DNA from: Firmicutes bacterium HGW-Firmicutes-7
GTDB taxonomy: Bacteria; Bacillota; Clostridia; Lachnospirales; Vallitaleaceae
Assembly (NCBI GenBank): GCA_002841375.1
Contig: PGZO01000004.1
Span: forward strand, 62,001-126,000
Length of the DNA: 64,000 bases
Direction: 5' to 3'
The first letter of the stretch is position 1, and each line of letters starts with the position of its first letter. This document shows positions 33,793 through 42,088 of the stretch, one piece after another. The position numbers and the translations under genes are program-made. The notes under the pieces are model-generated. The model was given only the letters and a program-made list of their open reading frames with translations, was not told the DNA's origin and did no database searches.

Positions 33793-35601
33793 ATGAAAAT
33801 AATTGCAGGAATAGACATAGGTAATGCTAGCACTGAAACTGCTATTGGAAAAGTATATGATGATAACAAGGTAGAATTTCTTGGCAGTTCTTTAGTTAAT
33901 ACGACTGGAGTAAAGGGCACTAAAGATAATATTCCTGGAATTTATAAATCCTTAAAAAAAGCTTTGGAAGCATCAAAAATCAGTATGGAAGACCTTGATT
34001 TAATTAGAATAAATGAAGCTGCGCCTGTAATTGGAGACGTAGCTATGGAAACGATCACTGAGACAATAATTACAGAATCGACTATGATTGGTCATAATCC
34101 TACAACTCCTGGAGGCATTGGAATAGGAGTAGGAATTTCTACTCCTATAAACCAGCTTCAAGGGATGAAACCAGGAGATCAAGTTATAGTACTTATTCCA
34201 AAAGCTTATGAATTTAATCAAGCTTCAAAGATCATAAATGATGCATGGGATAGAGGTATTGAAGTAAAAGGTGCCATTGCAGAAAATGATGATGGTGTGC
34301 TTATTAATAACAGATTGATTAATAGTATACCGATTATTGATGAAGTTAATCTTTTTGAAAAGATACCTCTTAATATGTTAACTGCAGTAGAAGTGGCACA
34401 TGTGGGTCATGTAGTAGAAGTTTTATCAAATCCTTATGGTATAGCAACCGTTTTTAAATTAAGTAGTGAAGAGACCAAGTTGGTTGTTCCTATTGCAAGA
34501 GCGCTTATAGGAAATAGGTCAGCAGTTGTTATTAAAACGCCTAAGGGAGATGTAAAAGCAAGAAGCATACCAGCCGGTGAAATTATTATTGTTGGTGAAA
34601 AAATCAAAAGGAAAGTAGATGTTGATGATGGCGCACTAGCATTAATGAATAATTTGGAAATGTGCTCACCTATAATGGATATTCAAGGAGAAGCTGGAAC
34701 GAACGCAGGAGGAATGCTTGAAAGAGTGAGACACGTTATGGCTAGTCTTACAGACCAAAGTCATACGGATGTCAAAATAAAAGACCTTTTAGCGGTGGAT
34801 ACCATTTGTCCTCAGAAAGTACAGGGTGGTATAGCGGGTGAATATTCAATGGAAAATGCAGTAGGCATTGCTGCTATGGTAAAGGCTGATAGACTTCAAA
34901 TGAATATTATTGCTGATTTGTTGCAAGAGAAATTAGGGGTAAAAGTAGAGGTAGGTGGAGTTGAAGCTGAAATGGCTATAAACGGTGCCTTAACTACACC
35001 AGGAACGGATAAACCCCTTGCTATTATTGATATGGGAGCAGGTTCAACTGACGCATGCTTTATGACAAAAGATGGAAACGTTAAGCTTGTACATTTAGCT
35101 GGAGCAGGAAATATGGTAACATTGCTTATTCAAACTGAATTAGGTCTTGATAGTTTTGATCTTGCAGAAGATATCAAAAAGTATTCTTTGGCAAAGGCAG
35201 AAAGTCTTTTTCATATAAGGCATGAAGATGGTTCTGTAGAATTTTTTAGAGAACCGTTAGATCCTAAGCTCTTTGCAAGGGTTATTATTCTTAAGGAAAA
35301 CGAGATGGTTCCTATTAATCATCAAGTTTCTATTGAAAAAATTAAGTTGGTAAGAAAACAAGCGAAAGAAAAAGTTTTTGTTACCAATGCTTTAAGGGCA
35401 TTAAAGCAGGTCAGTGCTACAGGAGATATTAGAGCGTTAGATCATGTTGTTTTAGTAGGAGGTTCGGCCCTTGACTTTGAAGTGCCACAACTTGTAACAG
35501 ATGCATTATCTCAATTTGGTATTGTTGCAGGAAGAGGGAATATAAGAGGGACTGAAGGTCCAAGAAATGCCGTGGCTACAGGCTTAGTCCTTGTTAAATA
35601 A
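33793..35601 (+). CDS. pduG: Diol dehydratase reactivase large subunit PduG
   Basis: This is an ATP-dependent chaperone-like subunit that swaps damaged cobalamin out of the dehydratase. Its 602 residues have an actin/Hsp70-like ATPase fold, opening IAGIDIGNASTETAIG, with LAIIDMGAGSTDACFM near residue 416 as the second phosphate loop and VVLVGGSALDFEVPQ near the end. It works with PduH encoded downstream. GGAGGG precedes the ATG. Confidence 0.95.
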   Translation: MKIIAGIDIGNASTETAIGKVYDDNKVEFLGSSLVNTTGVKGTKDNIPGIYKSLKKALEASKISMEDLDLIRINEAAPVIGDVAMETITETIITESTMIGHNPTTPGGIGIGVGISTPINQLQGMKPGDQVIVLIPKAYEFNQASKIINDAWDRGIEVKGAIAENDDGVLINNRLINSIPIIDEVNLFEKIPLNMLTAVEVAHVGHVVEVLSNPYGIATVFKLSSEETKLVVPIARALIGNRSAVVIKTPKGDVKARSIPAGEIIIVGEKIKRKVDVDDGALALMNNLEMCSPIMDIQGEAGTNAGGMLERVRHVMASLTDQSHTDVKIKDLLAVDTICPQKVQGGIAGEYSMENAVGIAAMVKADRLQMNIIADLLQEKLGVKVEVGGVEAEMAINGALTTPGTDKPLAIIDMGAGSTDACFMTKDGNVKLVHLAGAGNMVTLLIQTELGLDSFDLAEDIKKYSLAKAESLFHIRHEDGSVEFFREPLDPKLFARVIILKENEMVPINHQVSIEKIKLVRKQAKEKVFVTNALRALKQVSATGDIRALDHVVLVGGSALDFEVPQLVTDALSQFGIVAGRGNIRGTEGPRNAVATGLVLVK

Positions 35602-35678
35602 GGCTTGTTCTGTTTAACTTTTTGCTTTAGTGAAATGCGTGCGTGAGGCATGTACATTCTTGTAAAATAGGTGATTAA

Positions 35679-36020
35679 ATGAATGAGACACTTGCAATAT
35701 ATATATGCTATGAAAATAAAATAACAGATAAACAGTTAATTGATTTAATAACTTATGGAATTGAAGAAGAAGGCATTCCATGTCATTTAAAAAGTGATTT
35801 ATGTTCCAATTTTAAAGAGCTCGCAATAATAGCTTCTAATGAATCCCAGTTGGACGTTGGAATCGGTATAGATGCGGCAGGAAATATGTGTTTGCATCAT
35901 TCGAAATTACCGGATCAATATTTTCTTTTTGAAAGTAACCATCAAAATGATAAGCTTAAACTAAGAAATATTGGTGTAAATGGTGCAAGACTCGTTAAGG
36001 GAATACCTTTTGTAGTTTAG
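35679..36020 (+). CDS. pduH: Diol dehydratase reactivase small subunit PduH
   Basis: This 113-residue protein is related in fold to the beta subunit of the dehydratase and pairs with PduG. Visible features are IYICYENKITDKQLIDLITYGIEEEGIP at the start, DVGIGIDAAGNMCLHH and the ending NIGVNGARLVKGIPF. There is a 77-base gap after pduG. A GGTGAT ribosome site precedes the ATG. Confidence 0.88.
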   Translation: MNETLAIYICYENKITDKQLIDLITYGIEEEGIPCHLKSDLCSNFKELAIIASNESQLDVGIGIDAAGNMCLHHSKLPDQYFLFESNHQNDKLKLRNIGVNGARLVKGIPFVV

Positions 36021-36046
36021 GGCTCCCTTAGAAAGGAGGAGATTTT

Positions 36047-36895
36047 TTGAATAATGCGTTAGGATTAGTTGAAGCCATAGGACGAGCAGCAGCTATTGTA
36101 GCTGTAGACACTATTTTAAAAGCTGCAAACGTTACTTTAATAGGGATAGAACCTAGTAAAGGAGGCGGTATGTACGCAATTAAAGTTGAAGGGGATGTTG
36201 GAGCAGTCACTGCGGCTGTAGATTCTATTAAATCCCTTGATGAACTTCGAAACAAAATATATACGAGTAAGGTTATTGCAAGGCCAGCGGAAGGCATTGA
36301 AAAGTTGATTTATAATTCAGTAACCCTTGGCTATCAAAAAAAGGTCAAAGATGCAATAAATGAAGTTATGAAGGAAGAAAGCAAAGAAGAAAGTAAAGAA
36401 GAAATTAAAGAAGAAATTAAAGAAGAAATTAAAGAAGAAGTAAAAGTGAAAGCGAAAATTAAAGAAGAAGTAAAGAAAGAAGAAGTAAAGAAAGAAGAAG
36501 TAAAGAAAGAAGAAGTAAAGAAAGAAGAAGTAAAGAAAGAAGAAGTAAAGAAAGAAGAAGTAAAAAAAGAAGAAGTAAAAAAAGAAGAAGTAAAGAAAGA
36601 AGAAGTAAAAAAAGAAGCTAAGAAAGAAATAAAATTAGAAGTAAAAGAAGAAGCAAAGAAAGAAGTAAAAGAAGAAGCAAAAGAAGAACTAAAAGTAGTA
36701 GCTAAGAAAGAAGTTAAAGAAGAAGCTAAAGTAAAAGTAGTAGAAGCAATAAAAGAAAGTACGCCGATCAAAGAAGTTAAAACAGAGGTGAAGGTTCCAA
36801 AAGAAACGTGTAATTTATGCAATGATTTAAAATGCAAAAGAAAAAGGGGAGAACCTAAAAACTTATGCATTCATTATAACGTTAAATCTACCTGA
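36047..36895 (+). CDS. pduK: BMC shell protein PduK with Lys/Glu repeat linker and cysteine tail
   Basis: This 282-residue minor shell protein is much longer than Salmonella PduK (about 160). Residues 1-90 form a BMC domain (NNALGLVEAIGRAAAIVAV). Residues about 105-245 form a highly charged Lys/Glu linker that includes nine consecutive KKEEV units, encoded by a 15-bp tandem repeat at about 36470-36611. The C-terminus has the PduK metal motif CNLCNDLKCKRKRGEPKNLC, probably an iron-sulfur or zinc site. The start is TTG 36047 after AAAGGAGGAG. The linker is probably an extended or helical arm inside the compartment. The repeat length may vary between strains by slippage. Confidence 0.9.
   Translation: MNNALGLVEAIGRAAAIVAVDTILKAANVTLIGIEPSKGGGMYAIKVEGDVGAVTAAVDSIKSLDELRNKIYTSKVIARPAEGIEKLIYNSVTLGYQKKVKDAINEVMKEESKEESKEEIKEEIKEEIKEEVKVKAKIKEEVKKEEVKKEEVKKEEVKKEEVKKEEVKKEEVKKEEVKKEEVKKEEVKKEAKKEIKLEVKEEAKKEVKEEAKEELKVVAKKEVKEEAKVKVVEAIKESTPIKEVKTEVKVPKETCNLCNDLKCKRKRGEPKNLCIHYNVKST
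36470..36611 (+). repeat. 15-bp tandem repeat within pduK (KKEEV x 9)
   Basis: A unit of AAGAAAGAAGAAGTA is repeated nine times with a few silent A/G changes, encoding Lys-Lys-Glu-Glu-Val each time. The reading frame is kept throughout. Flanking sequence (KEEIKEEIKEEIKEEV before; KEAKKEIKLEVKEEAKKE after) is an older, degenerate form of the same pattern, so the array seems to have grown by slippage. Confidence 0.95.
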
Positions 36896-36953
36896 ATATA
36901 TCCATATGCCCTATAAATTGTAGAGAGGTGTATTAAAAAAGGAGGCAACAAAA

Positions 36954-37229
36954 ATGTCTAAAGAAGCATTAGGAATGATCGAAACAAAAGGTTTGGTAGG
37001 CGCTATTGAAGCAGCAGATGCAATGGTTAAAGCAGCTAATGTTGAACTAGTAGGTTATGAAAAAATAGGCTCTGGGTTAGTAACGGTAATGGTAAGAGGC
37101 GATGTTGGTGCTGTTAAAGCAGCGACTGATGCTGGAGCTGGAGCAGCTAACAGAGTGGGAGAAGTAGTTTCTGTTCATGTTATTCCAAGACCGCATTCAG
37201 ATATTGAGAAACTCATTCCAGAAAAGTAG
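36954..37229 (+). CDS. pduJ: BMC hexameric shell protein, second PduA/PduJ copy
   Basis: This 91-residue BMC-H protein differs from the one at 29821 mainly near the C-terminus ([20 protein letters not shown]). It has the same KIGSG pore. At DNA level the two genes differ at many silent positions, so the duplication is old and not being homogenised. The position after pduK corresponds to PduJ in Salmonella order variants; the A versus J naming is arbitrary here. AAGGAGG precedes the ATG. Confidence 0.93.
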   Translation: MSKEALGMIETKGLVGAIEAADAMVKAANVELVGYEKIGSGLVTVMVRGDVGAVKAATDAGAGAANRVGEVVSVHVIPRPHSDIEKLIPEK

Positions 37230-37238
37230 GTAGATGGT

Positions 37239-37895
37239 ATGAAAGAAGAAATACTCATCAAGATTGTAGCACAAGTAATTAGAAAATATGTTATTGACGC
37301 TATTTATGTTCCTGCGGGTGTGTCTAATAGGCACATCCACATTAAACAAGAAGATTTAGAAATTCTTTTCGGTAAAGATTATGAATTAAATAAATTAAAG
37401 GATCTAAAACAACCAGGCGAATTCGCCTCTAATGAAACAGTAACATTAGTTACAAAAAAGGCAACAATCCCAAAGGTAAGAATATTGGGGCCAATAAGAA
37501 AAGACACACAAGTTGAACTTTCTTTATCAGATGGTTTTCTGCTAGGAGTAAATAATATTCCTATTAGAGAGTCAGGAAATATTAAAGATTCAGAAGGCAT
37601 TATTGTTAGAGGACCTGCAGGAGAAATAGAAATTGAACAAGGTGCAATTGCTGCCCATAGACATATACATATGCCAAAAGATTTTGCTGACTTATACGGT
37701 TTTAAAGATAAGGAAATTGTGTCAGTCACTACAGAAGGCATAAGATCTGTTACTTTTAATAATGTTATGTTAAGGGTCTCAGAAAAATATGCATTAGAAA
37801 TACACCTTGATTTAGATGAGGCAAATGCAGCGAGGGTTAAAAATGGAGATCTATTAAAAATTGTAAGACATGAAGGTGGAGCATATGGATATTGA
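37239..37895 (+). CDS. pduL: Phosphate propanoyltransferase PduL
   Basis: PduL converts propionyl-CoA (from PduP) and phosphate to propionyl-phosphate and recycles CoA inside the shell. The protein is 218 residues with two zinc-binding motifs: VSNRHIHIKQEDLE near residue 29 and AAHRHIHMPKDFADLYGF near 135. The first 20 residues (KEEILIKIVAQVIRKYV) form an encapsulation-type helix. It starts 9 bases after the shell gene. The next gene overlaps its end by 11 bases. Confidence 0.95.
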   Translation: MKEEILIKIVAQVIRKYVIDAIYVPAGVSNRHIHIKQEDLEILFGKDYELNKLKDLKQPGEFASNETVTLVTKKATIPKVRILGPIRKDTQVELSLSDGFLLGVNNIPIRESGNIKDSEGIIVRGPAGEIEIEQGAIAAHRHIHMPKDFADLYGFKDKEIVSVTTEGIRSVTFNNVMLRVSEKYALEIHLDLDEANAARVKNGDLLKIVRHEGGAYGY

Positions 37896-38715
37896 TAGAG
37901 TAAATCAAGACATAAAGGCCTTTGAAATTTTAATTGAGGATAAAATATGTGGAGAATTTACAGGAGAGCTATTTACTGGAGTTGACCTTGGTACAGCATA
38001 TATTGTTTTAAGTGTAGTTGATAAAAATGGAAAAGCCATTGCAGGCGCTAAAAAAAGAGCATCCGTTGTAAAGGATGGAGTCGTAGTTGATTACATTGGT
38101 GCAATTAAAATAGTTAGAGAATTAAAAAGAGAACTTGAAGAAATTATCGGAATAAAATTATTAAAGGCTGCTACAGCGATCCCGCCAGGTGTCTCAGAAG
38201 GATCTGTAAAAGCAATCGTAAACGTGGTTGAAGCTTGTGAATTTGAAGTTGTAAATGTCGTAGATGAACCGACTGCAGCAGCAAAAGTATTATGTGTTAA
38301 AGATGGAGCAGTCGTTGATGTTGGTGGTGGAACTACCGGTATTTCAGTAATTGAAAGTGGAAATGTTACTTTTACAGCAGATGAAGCTACAGGTGGACAC
38401 CATATGAACCTTGTATTAGCTGGTAGATACAACTTGAATTATGAAGAAGCTGAAATATTGAAGCATACGAAAGATAGAGAATGGGATGTGTTTCCAGTTA
38501 TAGCGCCTGTTGTTGAGAAAATGGCTTCAATAGTCAATCGATTTATATATGGAAAGGAAGTATCTACCATCTATATTGTAGGTGGTGCAGCAACCTTTGT
38601 GGAATTTGAAAAAGTATTCACGCAAAAAACTGGATTAATGGTTATTAAGCCTTACAATCCAATGTTAGTAACACCACTAGGAATAGCATTAAGTTGTTTA
38701 AGTGAGGTGAAATAG
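37885..38715 (+). CDS. eutJ: EutJ-like chaperone ATPase
   Basis: This 276-residue protein with Hsp70/actin-like ATPase fold is similar to EutJ of ethanolamine operons. Phosphate loops are visible as FTGVDLGTAYIVLSVVD near residue 30, VDVGGGTTGISVIESG near 142 and YIVGGAATFVEFEKVF near 231. Its role in BMCs is uncertain; it may act as a chaperone or a reactivation factor. The frame is open a few codons earlier, but GGTGGAG at 37875-37881 fits ATG 37885. Finding EutJ in a Pdu-type operon is common outside enteric bacteria. Confidence 0.85.
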   Translation: MDIDRVNQDIKAFEILIEDKICGEFTGELFTGVDLGTAYIVLSVVDKNGKAIAGAKKRASVVKDGVVVDYIGAIKIVRELKRELEEIIGIKLLKAATAIPPGVSEGSVKAIVNVVEACEFEVVNVVDEPTAAAKVLCVKDGAVVDVGGGTTGISVIESGNVTFTADEATGGHHMNLVLAGRYNLNYEEAEILKHTKDREWDVFPVIAPVVEKMASIVNRFIYGKEVSTIYIVGGAATFVEFEKVFTQKTGLMVIKPYNPMLVTPLGIALSCLSEVK

Positions 38716-38717
38716 TA

Positions 38718-39374
38718 TTGAAGGAAGAAACACTTACTTATATTGTTAATGAAGTAGTCAGAAGGGTAAAGCTTCTTCTCAATACCCACAGCGGGCTACT
38801 CATAATAAGAAAAAATACAGACTACATATTGCTTAACATCTTATTGATGTCAATGAAGAATAATGGATATATTTTTGATGTGTTGGTGTTAACGGACTCA
38901 AAAGAATTAATAGAATTAGACGACGCCCTTGAAGCGCTAACCTTTATAAAAGCGCCAGAGCTACAGAACCATGTTGAAGGGATCCATAAATATGAAGTGG
39001 TTATTGTAAGTAATTTAAATATAATGGAAATTGGGAAAATAAGTAATCTAAAAATTGAAGATGATTTTTTGTATTTATTATATGAAGCGTTAAAAGAAGG
39101 AAAAACTGTAATTGGTTTCTCTAAAGACTTGGACATTAAGAACAATATTAATCTTAGAAACTTAACGTTAAAGTTGAGCGCTACACTTGAAGAAATTGGA
39201 CTTAAGCTCATAACGAGGAAAGATGCATTAATAAGGCTTGATAGTAATATTATCACCTTAGAGCAGGTTAAGGGCATAAACGGCGCAAGTGTTATTATTA
39301 ATAAAACCTCAATATTAACAAGTACAGCGAAAGATTATTTGTCTCAAAATAAAATTGAAATATTAAGAAGGTAG
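38718..39374 (+). CDS. BMC operon protein of unknown function at the pduM position
   Basis: This 218-residue protein is encoded where PduM lies in many Pdu operons, between eutJ/pduL and pduN. Residues 1-20 (KEETLTYIVNEVVRRVKLLL) form an amphipathic helix like known encapsulation peptides. The middle has alternating hydrophobic strands and helices, as in a flavodoxin-like fold. The C-terminus (SILTSTAKDYLSQNKIEILRR) is of the kind seen at the end of several Pdu and Eut proteins, including PduM. The protein is longer than Salmonella PduM (about 163), so I do not assign the name. The start is TTG 38718 after GAGGTGA. Confidence 0.6.
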   Translation: MKEETLTYIVNEVVRRVKLLLNTHSGLLIIRKNTDYILLNILLMSMKNNGYIFDVLVLTDSKELIELDDALEALTFIKAPELQNHVEGIHKYEVVIVSNLNIMEIGKISNLKIEDDFLYLLYEALKEGKTVIGFSKDLDIKNNINLRNLTLKLSATLEEIGLKLITRKDALIRLDSNIITLEQVKGINGASVIINKTSILTSTAKDYLSQNKIEILRR

Positions 39375-39385
39375 GGTGAAAAGAT

Positions 39386-39649
39386 ATGTATTTAGCAGAA
39401 GTCAGAGGTCACGTTGTTGCAACAACTAAAAATGAACAGTTAGTAGGGAAAAAGCTCTTAATCGTGCAACCATTAAGCACGAACTTAGAACCATATGGTG
39501 AGGCTATAGTAGCTATTGATACAGTCGGGGCAGGCTTTTCAGATAGAGTTTTGATTGCTACAGGGAGTTCGGCAAGAATTATTTTTAATGAGAATAGTCC
39601 TATTGACGCTGCTATTGTTGCTATCATTGATACCCTTGAAAGGCATTAG
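39386..39649 (+). CDS. pduN: BMC pentameric vertex protein PduN (EutN/CcmL family)
   Basis: This 87-residue pentamer-forming protein caps the vertices of the shell. Features typical of the family are MYLAEVRGHVVATTKNEQLVGKK at the start, AIDTVGAGFSDRVLIATGSSAR in the middle and the C-terminal IDAAIVAIID. It is the only vertex protein gene in the operon. AGGGTGAAAAG precedes the ATG. Confidence 0.95.
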   Translation: MYLAEVRGHVVATTKNEQLVGKKLLIVQPLSTNLEPYGEAIVAIDTVGAGFSDRVLIATGSSARIIFNENSPIDAAIVAIIDTLERH

Positions 39650-39657
39650 GTGATGCT

Positions 39658-40611
39658 ATGAGTAAGATATATACGAAAGGTGGAGACAAAGGAGAAACCG
39701 GCCTTTATGGTGGAACAAGAATACTTAAGTCTTCGAAAAGAGTAACAGCTTATGGAAGTGTGGACCAAGCAAATGCAGCGATAGGCGTAGCAAGTGTGAA
39801 AATTAAAGATCATTTACTAAGAGATCTATTAAAAATTATTCAAAACAAACTATTTGTTGTTGGTGGAGAATTGGCCTCTGATGATAAGGGGATGGAAAAG
39901 CTTAAACAGCAAATTTTAGAAGAAGATGTCGTTTTTCTGGAAAGAGTAATTGATGAATTATCCAGTAAACTGCCTAGTTTAACCAGTTTCATCATTCCTG
40001 ATGCCTCAGAGGAGGCGGCCTATCTTCACGTGGCAAGGACTGCAGTCAGGCAGGCAGAACGAGAAATTGTTCATCTATGTGATGAACAGGATATAAGAGC
40101 TTACCTATTGGCGTTTATCAATAGATTATCTGATTTATTATTTATTATGAGCAGGTATGTTGTTGAGGTGACACCGCCGGAAGGTAATATTGTGAAGCAT
40201 GAAGAGGGCAAAGACCTCATGACCTTAGACTTAGCGAATATGATCGTGCTTTCATCATTGAAGAAAGCGGAGGAATTGAAAGTCCCTGTCGTAATATCGA
40301 TTGTAGATGATGGGGGAAATCTTATACTTCTAAATAGAATGCAAAATGCACATATAGGAAGTATAGATATTTCCATAAATAAAGCGTATACCTCCATGGC
40401 TTTTAAGCTCACGACTGAAATGCTCGGAAAGCTTTCCTTGCCAGGTGAAGCACTTTACGGTATTCAAAATACGAATAATGGTAAGATCGTCGTTTTTGGA
40501 GGAGGTCTTCCCATATGGTTGAATGGAAAACTAATCGGTGCAATTGGTGTAAGTGGTGGTAGTGTTGAACAAGACATTTTGATCGCTGAGGAAGCTTTGA
40601 AAAACTTATAA
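39658..40611 (+). CDS. pduO: Corrinoid adenosyltransferase PduO with GlcG-type C-terminus
   Basis: PduO transfers the adenosyl group from ATP to cob(I)alamin, giving the dehydratase cofactor. Residues 1-175 form the PduO-type adenosyltransferase, with KIYTKGGDKGETGLYGGTR at the ATP site, AYGSVDQANAAIG and, further on, RTAVRQAEREIV. Residues about 185-317 are a GlcG/DUF336 (PduO-C) domain that binds heme in some relatives. Its role here is unknown. It starts 8 bases after pduN. Confidence 0.95.
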   Translation: MSKIYTKGGDKGETGLYGGTRILKSSKRVTAYGSVDQANAAIGVASVKIKDHLLRDLLKIIQNKLFVVGGELASDDKGMEKLKQQILEEDVVFLERVIDELSSKLPSLTSFIIPDASEEAAYLHVARTAVRQAEREIVHLCDEQDIRAYLLAFINRLSDLLFIMSRYVVEVTPPEGNIVKHEEGKDLMTLDLANMIVLSSLKKAEELKVPVVISIVDDGGNLILLNRMQNAHIGSIDISINKAYTSMAFKLTTEMLGKLSLPGEALYGIQNTNNGKIVVFGGGLPIWLNGKLIGAIGVSGGSVEQDILIAEEALKNL

Positions 40612-40630
40612 TTTGAAGAGGTGAAAAACT

Positions 40631-42031
40631 ATGAATATTGATTCAAAACAACTAGAAAAAATCGTGAAATTAGTAGCAAATAAAATCGAAGATTTAGAAA
40701 CTAAACCTATAGCAGGTTCTAGTAGATTAGGTATTTTTGAAGATATGAATGATGCTGTGGAAGCTGCTTATGTGGCTCAAAAAGCGCTTTTTGAATTAAC
40801 ACTTTCCGACAGGAAAAAAATTATTGACGCGATAAAAGCACATCTTAGGTCTTACATTGAAGAAATATCAATGCTTGCTTTTGAAGAGACTGGAATGGGA
40901 AGATATGAACATAAAGTCATTAAAAATACTTTAGTAATTGATAAAACACCATCTGTAGAGGATTTAAAAGCCGGCGTATTCACAGGAGATGATGGTCTTA
41001 CATTGCTAGAAATGTCTCCTTTTGGTGTAATTGGTGCCATATCTCCATCTACAAATCCATCAGAAACAGTAATCTGTAATGCCATTGGAATGATAGCAGC
41101 AGGAAACTCAGTCGTATTTTCACCTCATCCAGGTGCTTACAAGACATCTAATAGAGCAGTTGAACTTATTAATGAAGCCATTCAATTCGTAAATGGACCC
41201 ATTAACCTAGTTTGTACGGTAGATCATCCAAGTCTTGATAAAGCCAATATTATGATGCACCATCCGAAAATCAATTTGATTTGTGCTACGGGTGGTCCTG
41301 CAGTGGTTAAAGCGGTTCTATCTACAGGAAAGAAAGCAATTGGTGCAGGGGCTGGTAATCCACCTGTATTTGTAGATAAAACAGCTAATATTGAAAACGC
41401 AGCAAGAGATATTGTTTTAGGTAGTAGCTTTGATAACAACCTTCCATGTATTGCAGAAAAAGAAGCAATTGTAATGGACGAGGTATGTGATTATCTTATT
41501 TTCAATATGAAGAATAATGGCGCTTATGAAGTTAAAGATAAGGAACTCTGCTTATTAGAAAAATTAGTTCTCTGTGATAAAGGCTATCCCAAAAAAGAAT
41601 TTATAGGGAAAAATGCAGATTATATCCTATCAAAAATAGGTATTGACGTTGACCCATCTATCGTGTTGATTATTATGGAAGTATCTAAAGACCATCCATT
41701 TGTACAAGAAGAGCTTATGATGCCAATCCTTCCAATTGTAAGAGTAAAAGATGCAAAAGAAGGCATTGAACTGGCATGTCAAGTAGAACATGGATTTAGA
41801 CATACTGCAATTTGCCATTCTAGAGATATTGAGGTGCTTTCAGAGATGGGAAGAAGAATTCAAACAACAATATTTGTTAAAAATGGGCCATCTTACGCAG
41901 GGATAGGCGTTGGAGGAGAAGGCTTTACAACTTTTACGATAGCGGGACCAACAGGAGAAGGCTTAACGTCAGCGAGCACCTTTACAAGAAAACGTAGGTG
42001 TGTTTTAGTTAATGGCTTTAACATTAAATAA
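40631..42031 (+). CDS. pduP: CoA-acylating propionaldehyde dehydrogenase PduP
   Basis: PduP oxidises propionaldehyde to propionyl-CoA with NAD inside the compartment. It is a 466-residue aldehyde-dehydrogenase-fold protein with catalytic Cys273 in FDNNLPCIAEKEAIV. The first 20 residues (NIDSKQLEKIVKLVANKIE) form an encapsulation peptide. A short linker separates it from the enzyme domain. No adjacent alcohol dehydrogenase (PduQ) is present to recycle NADH, which leaves PduS or an unlinked enzyme for that task. GAAGAGGTG precedes the ATG. Confidence 0.95.
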   Translation: MNIDSKQLEKIVKLVANKIEDLETKPIAGSSRLGIFEDMNDAVEAAYVAQKALFELTLSDRKKIIDAIKAHLRSYIEEISMLAFEETGMGRYEHKVIKNTLVIDKTPSVEDLKAGVFTGDDGLTLLEMSPFGVIGAISPSTNPSETVICNAIGMIAAGNSVVFSPHPGAYKTSNRAVELINEAIQFVNGPINLVCTVDHPSLDKANIMMHHPKINLICATGGPAVVKAVLSTGKKAIGAGAGNPPVFVDKTANIENAARDIVLGSSFDNNLPCIAEKEAIVMDEVCDYLIFNMKNNGAYEVKDKELCLLEKLVLCDKGYPKKEFIGKNADYILSKIGIDVDPSIVLIIMEVSKDHPFVQEELMMPILPIVRVKDAKEGIELACQVEHGFRHTAICHSRDIEVLSEMGRRIQTTIFVKNGPSYAGIGVGGEGFTTFTIAGPTGEGLTSASTFTRKRRCVLVNGFNIK

Positions 42032-42088
42032 ACGCCATAGGTATTTTAGTAAATGGGATCAACATTAAACAAACCCGAGGTGAGAAAA

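Noticed and set aside
36360-36720. Repetitive DNA that might suggest a CRISPR array
   Set aside because: Unit is 15 bp without unique spacers and stays in frame as KKEEV within pduK; no cas genes nearby.
36334-36870. Minus-strand open frame of 178 codons rich in Ser, Phe and Thr over pduK
   Set aside because: It is the antisense of the Lys/Glu repeat; the low-complexity sequence keeps all frames open. No ribosome site, and pduK is clearly the real gene.
38822-39277. Minus-strand open frame of 151 codons
   Set aside because: Lies wholly inside the PduM-position gene of a continuous operon; composition is that of a shadow frame.
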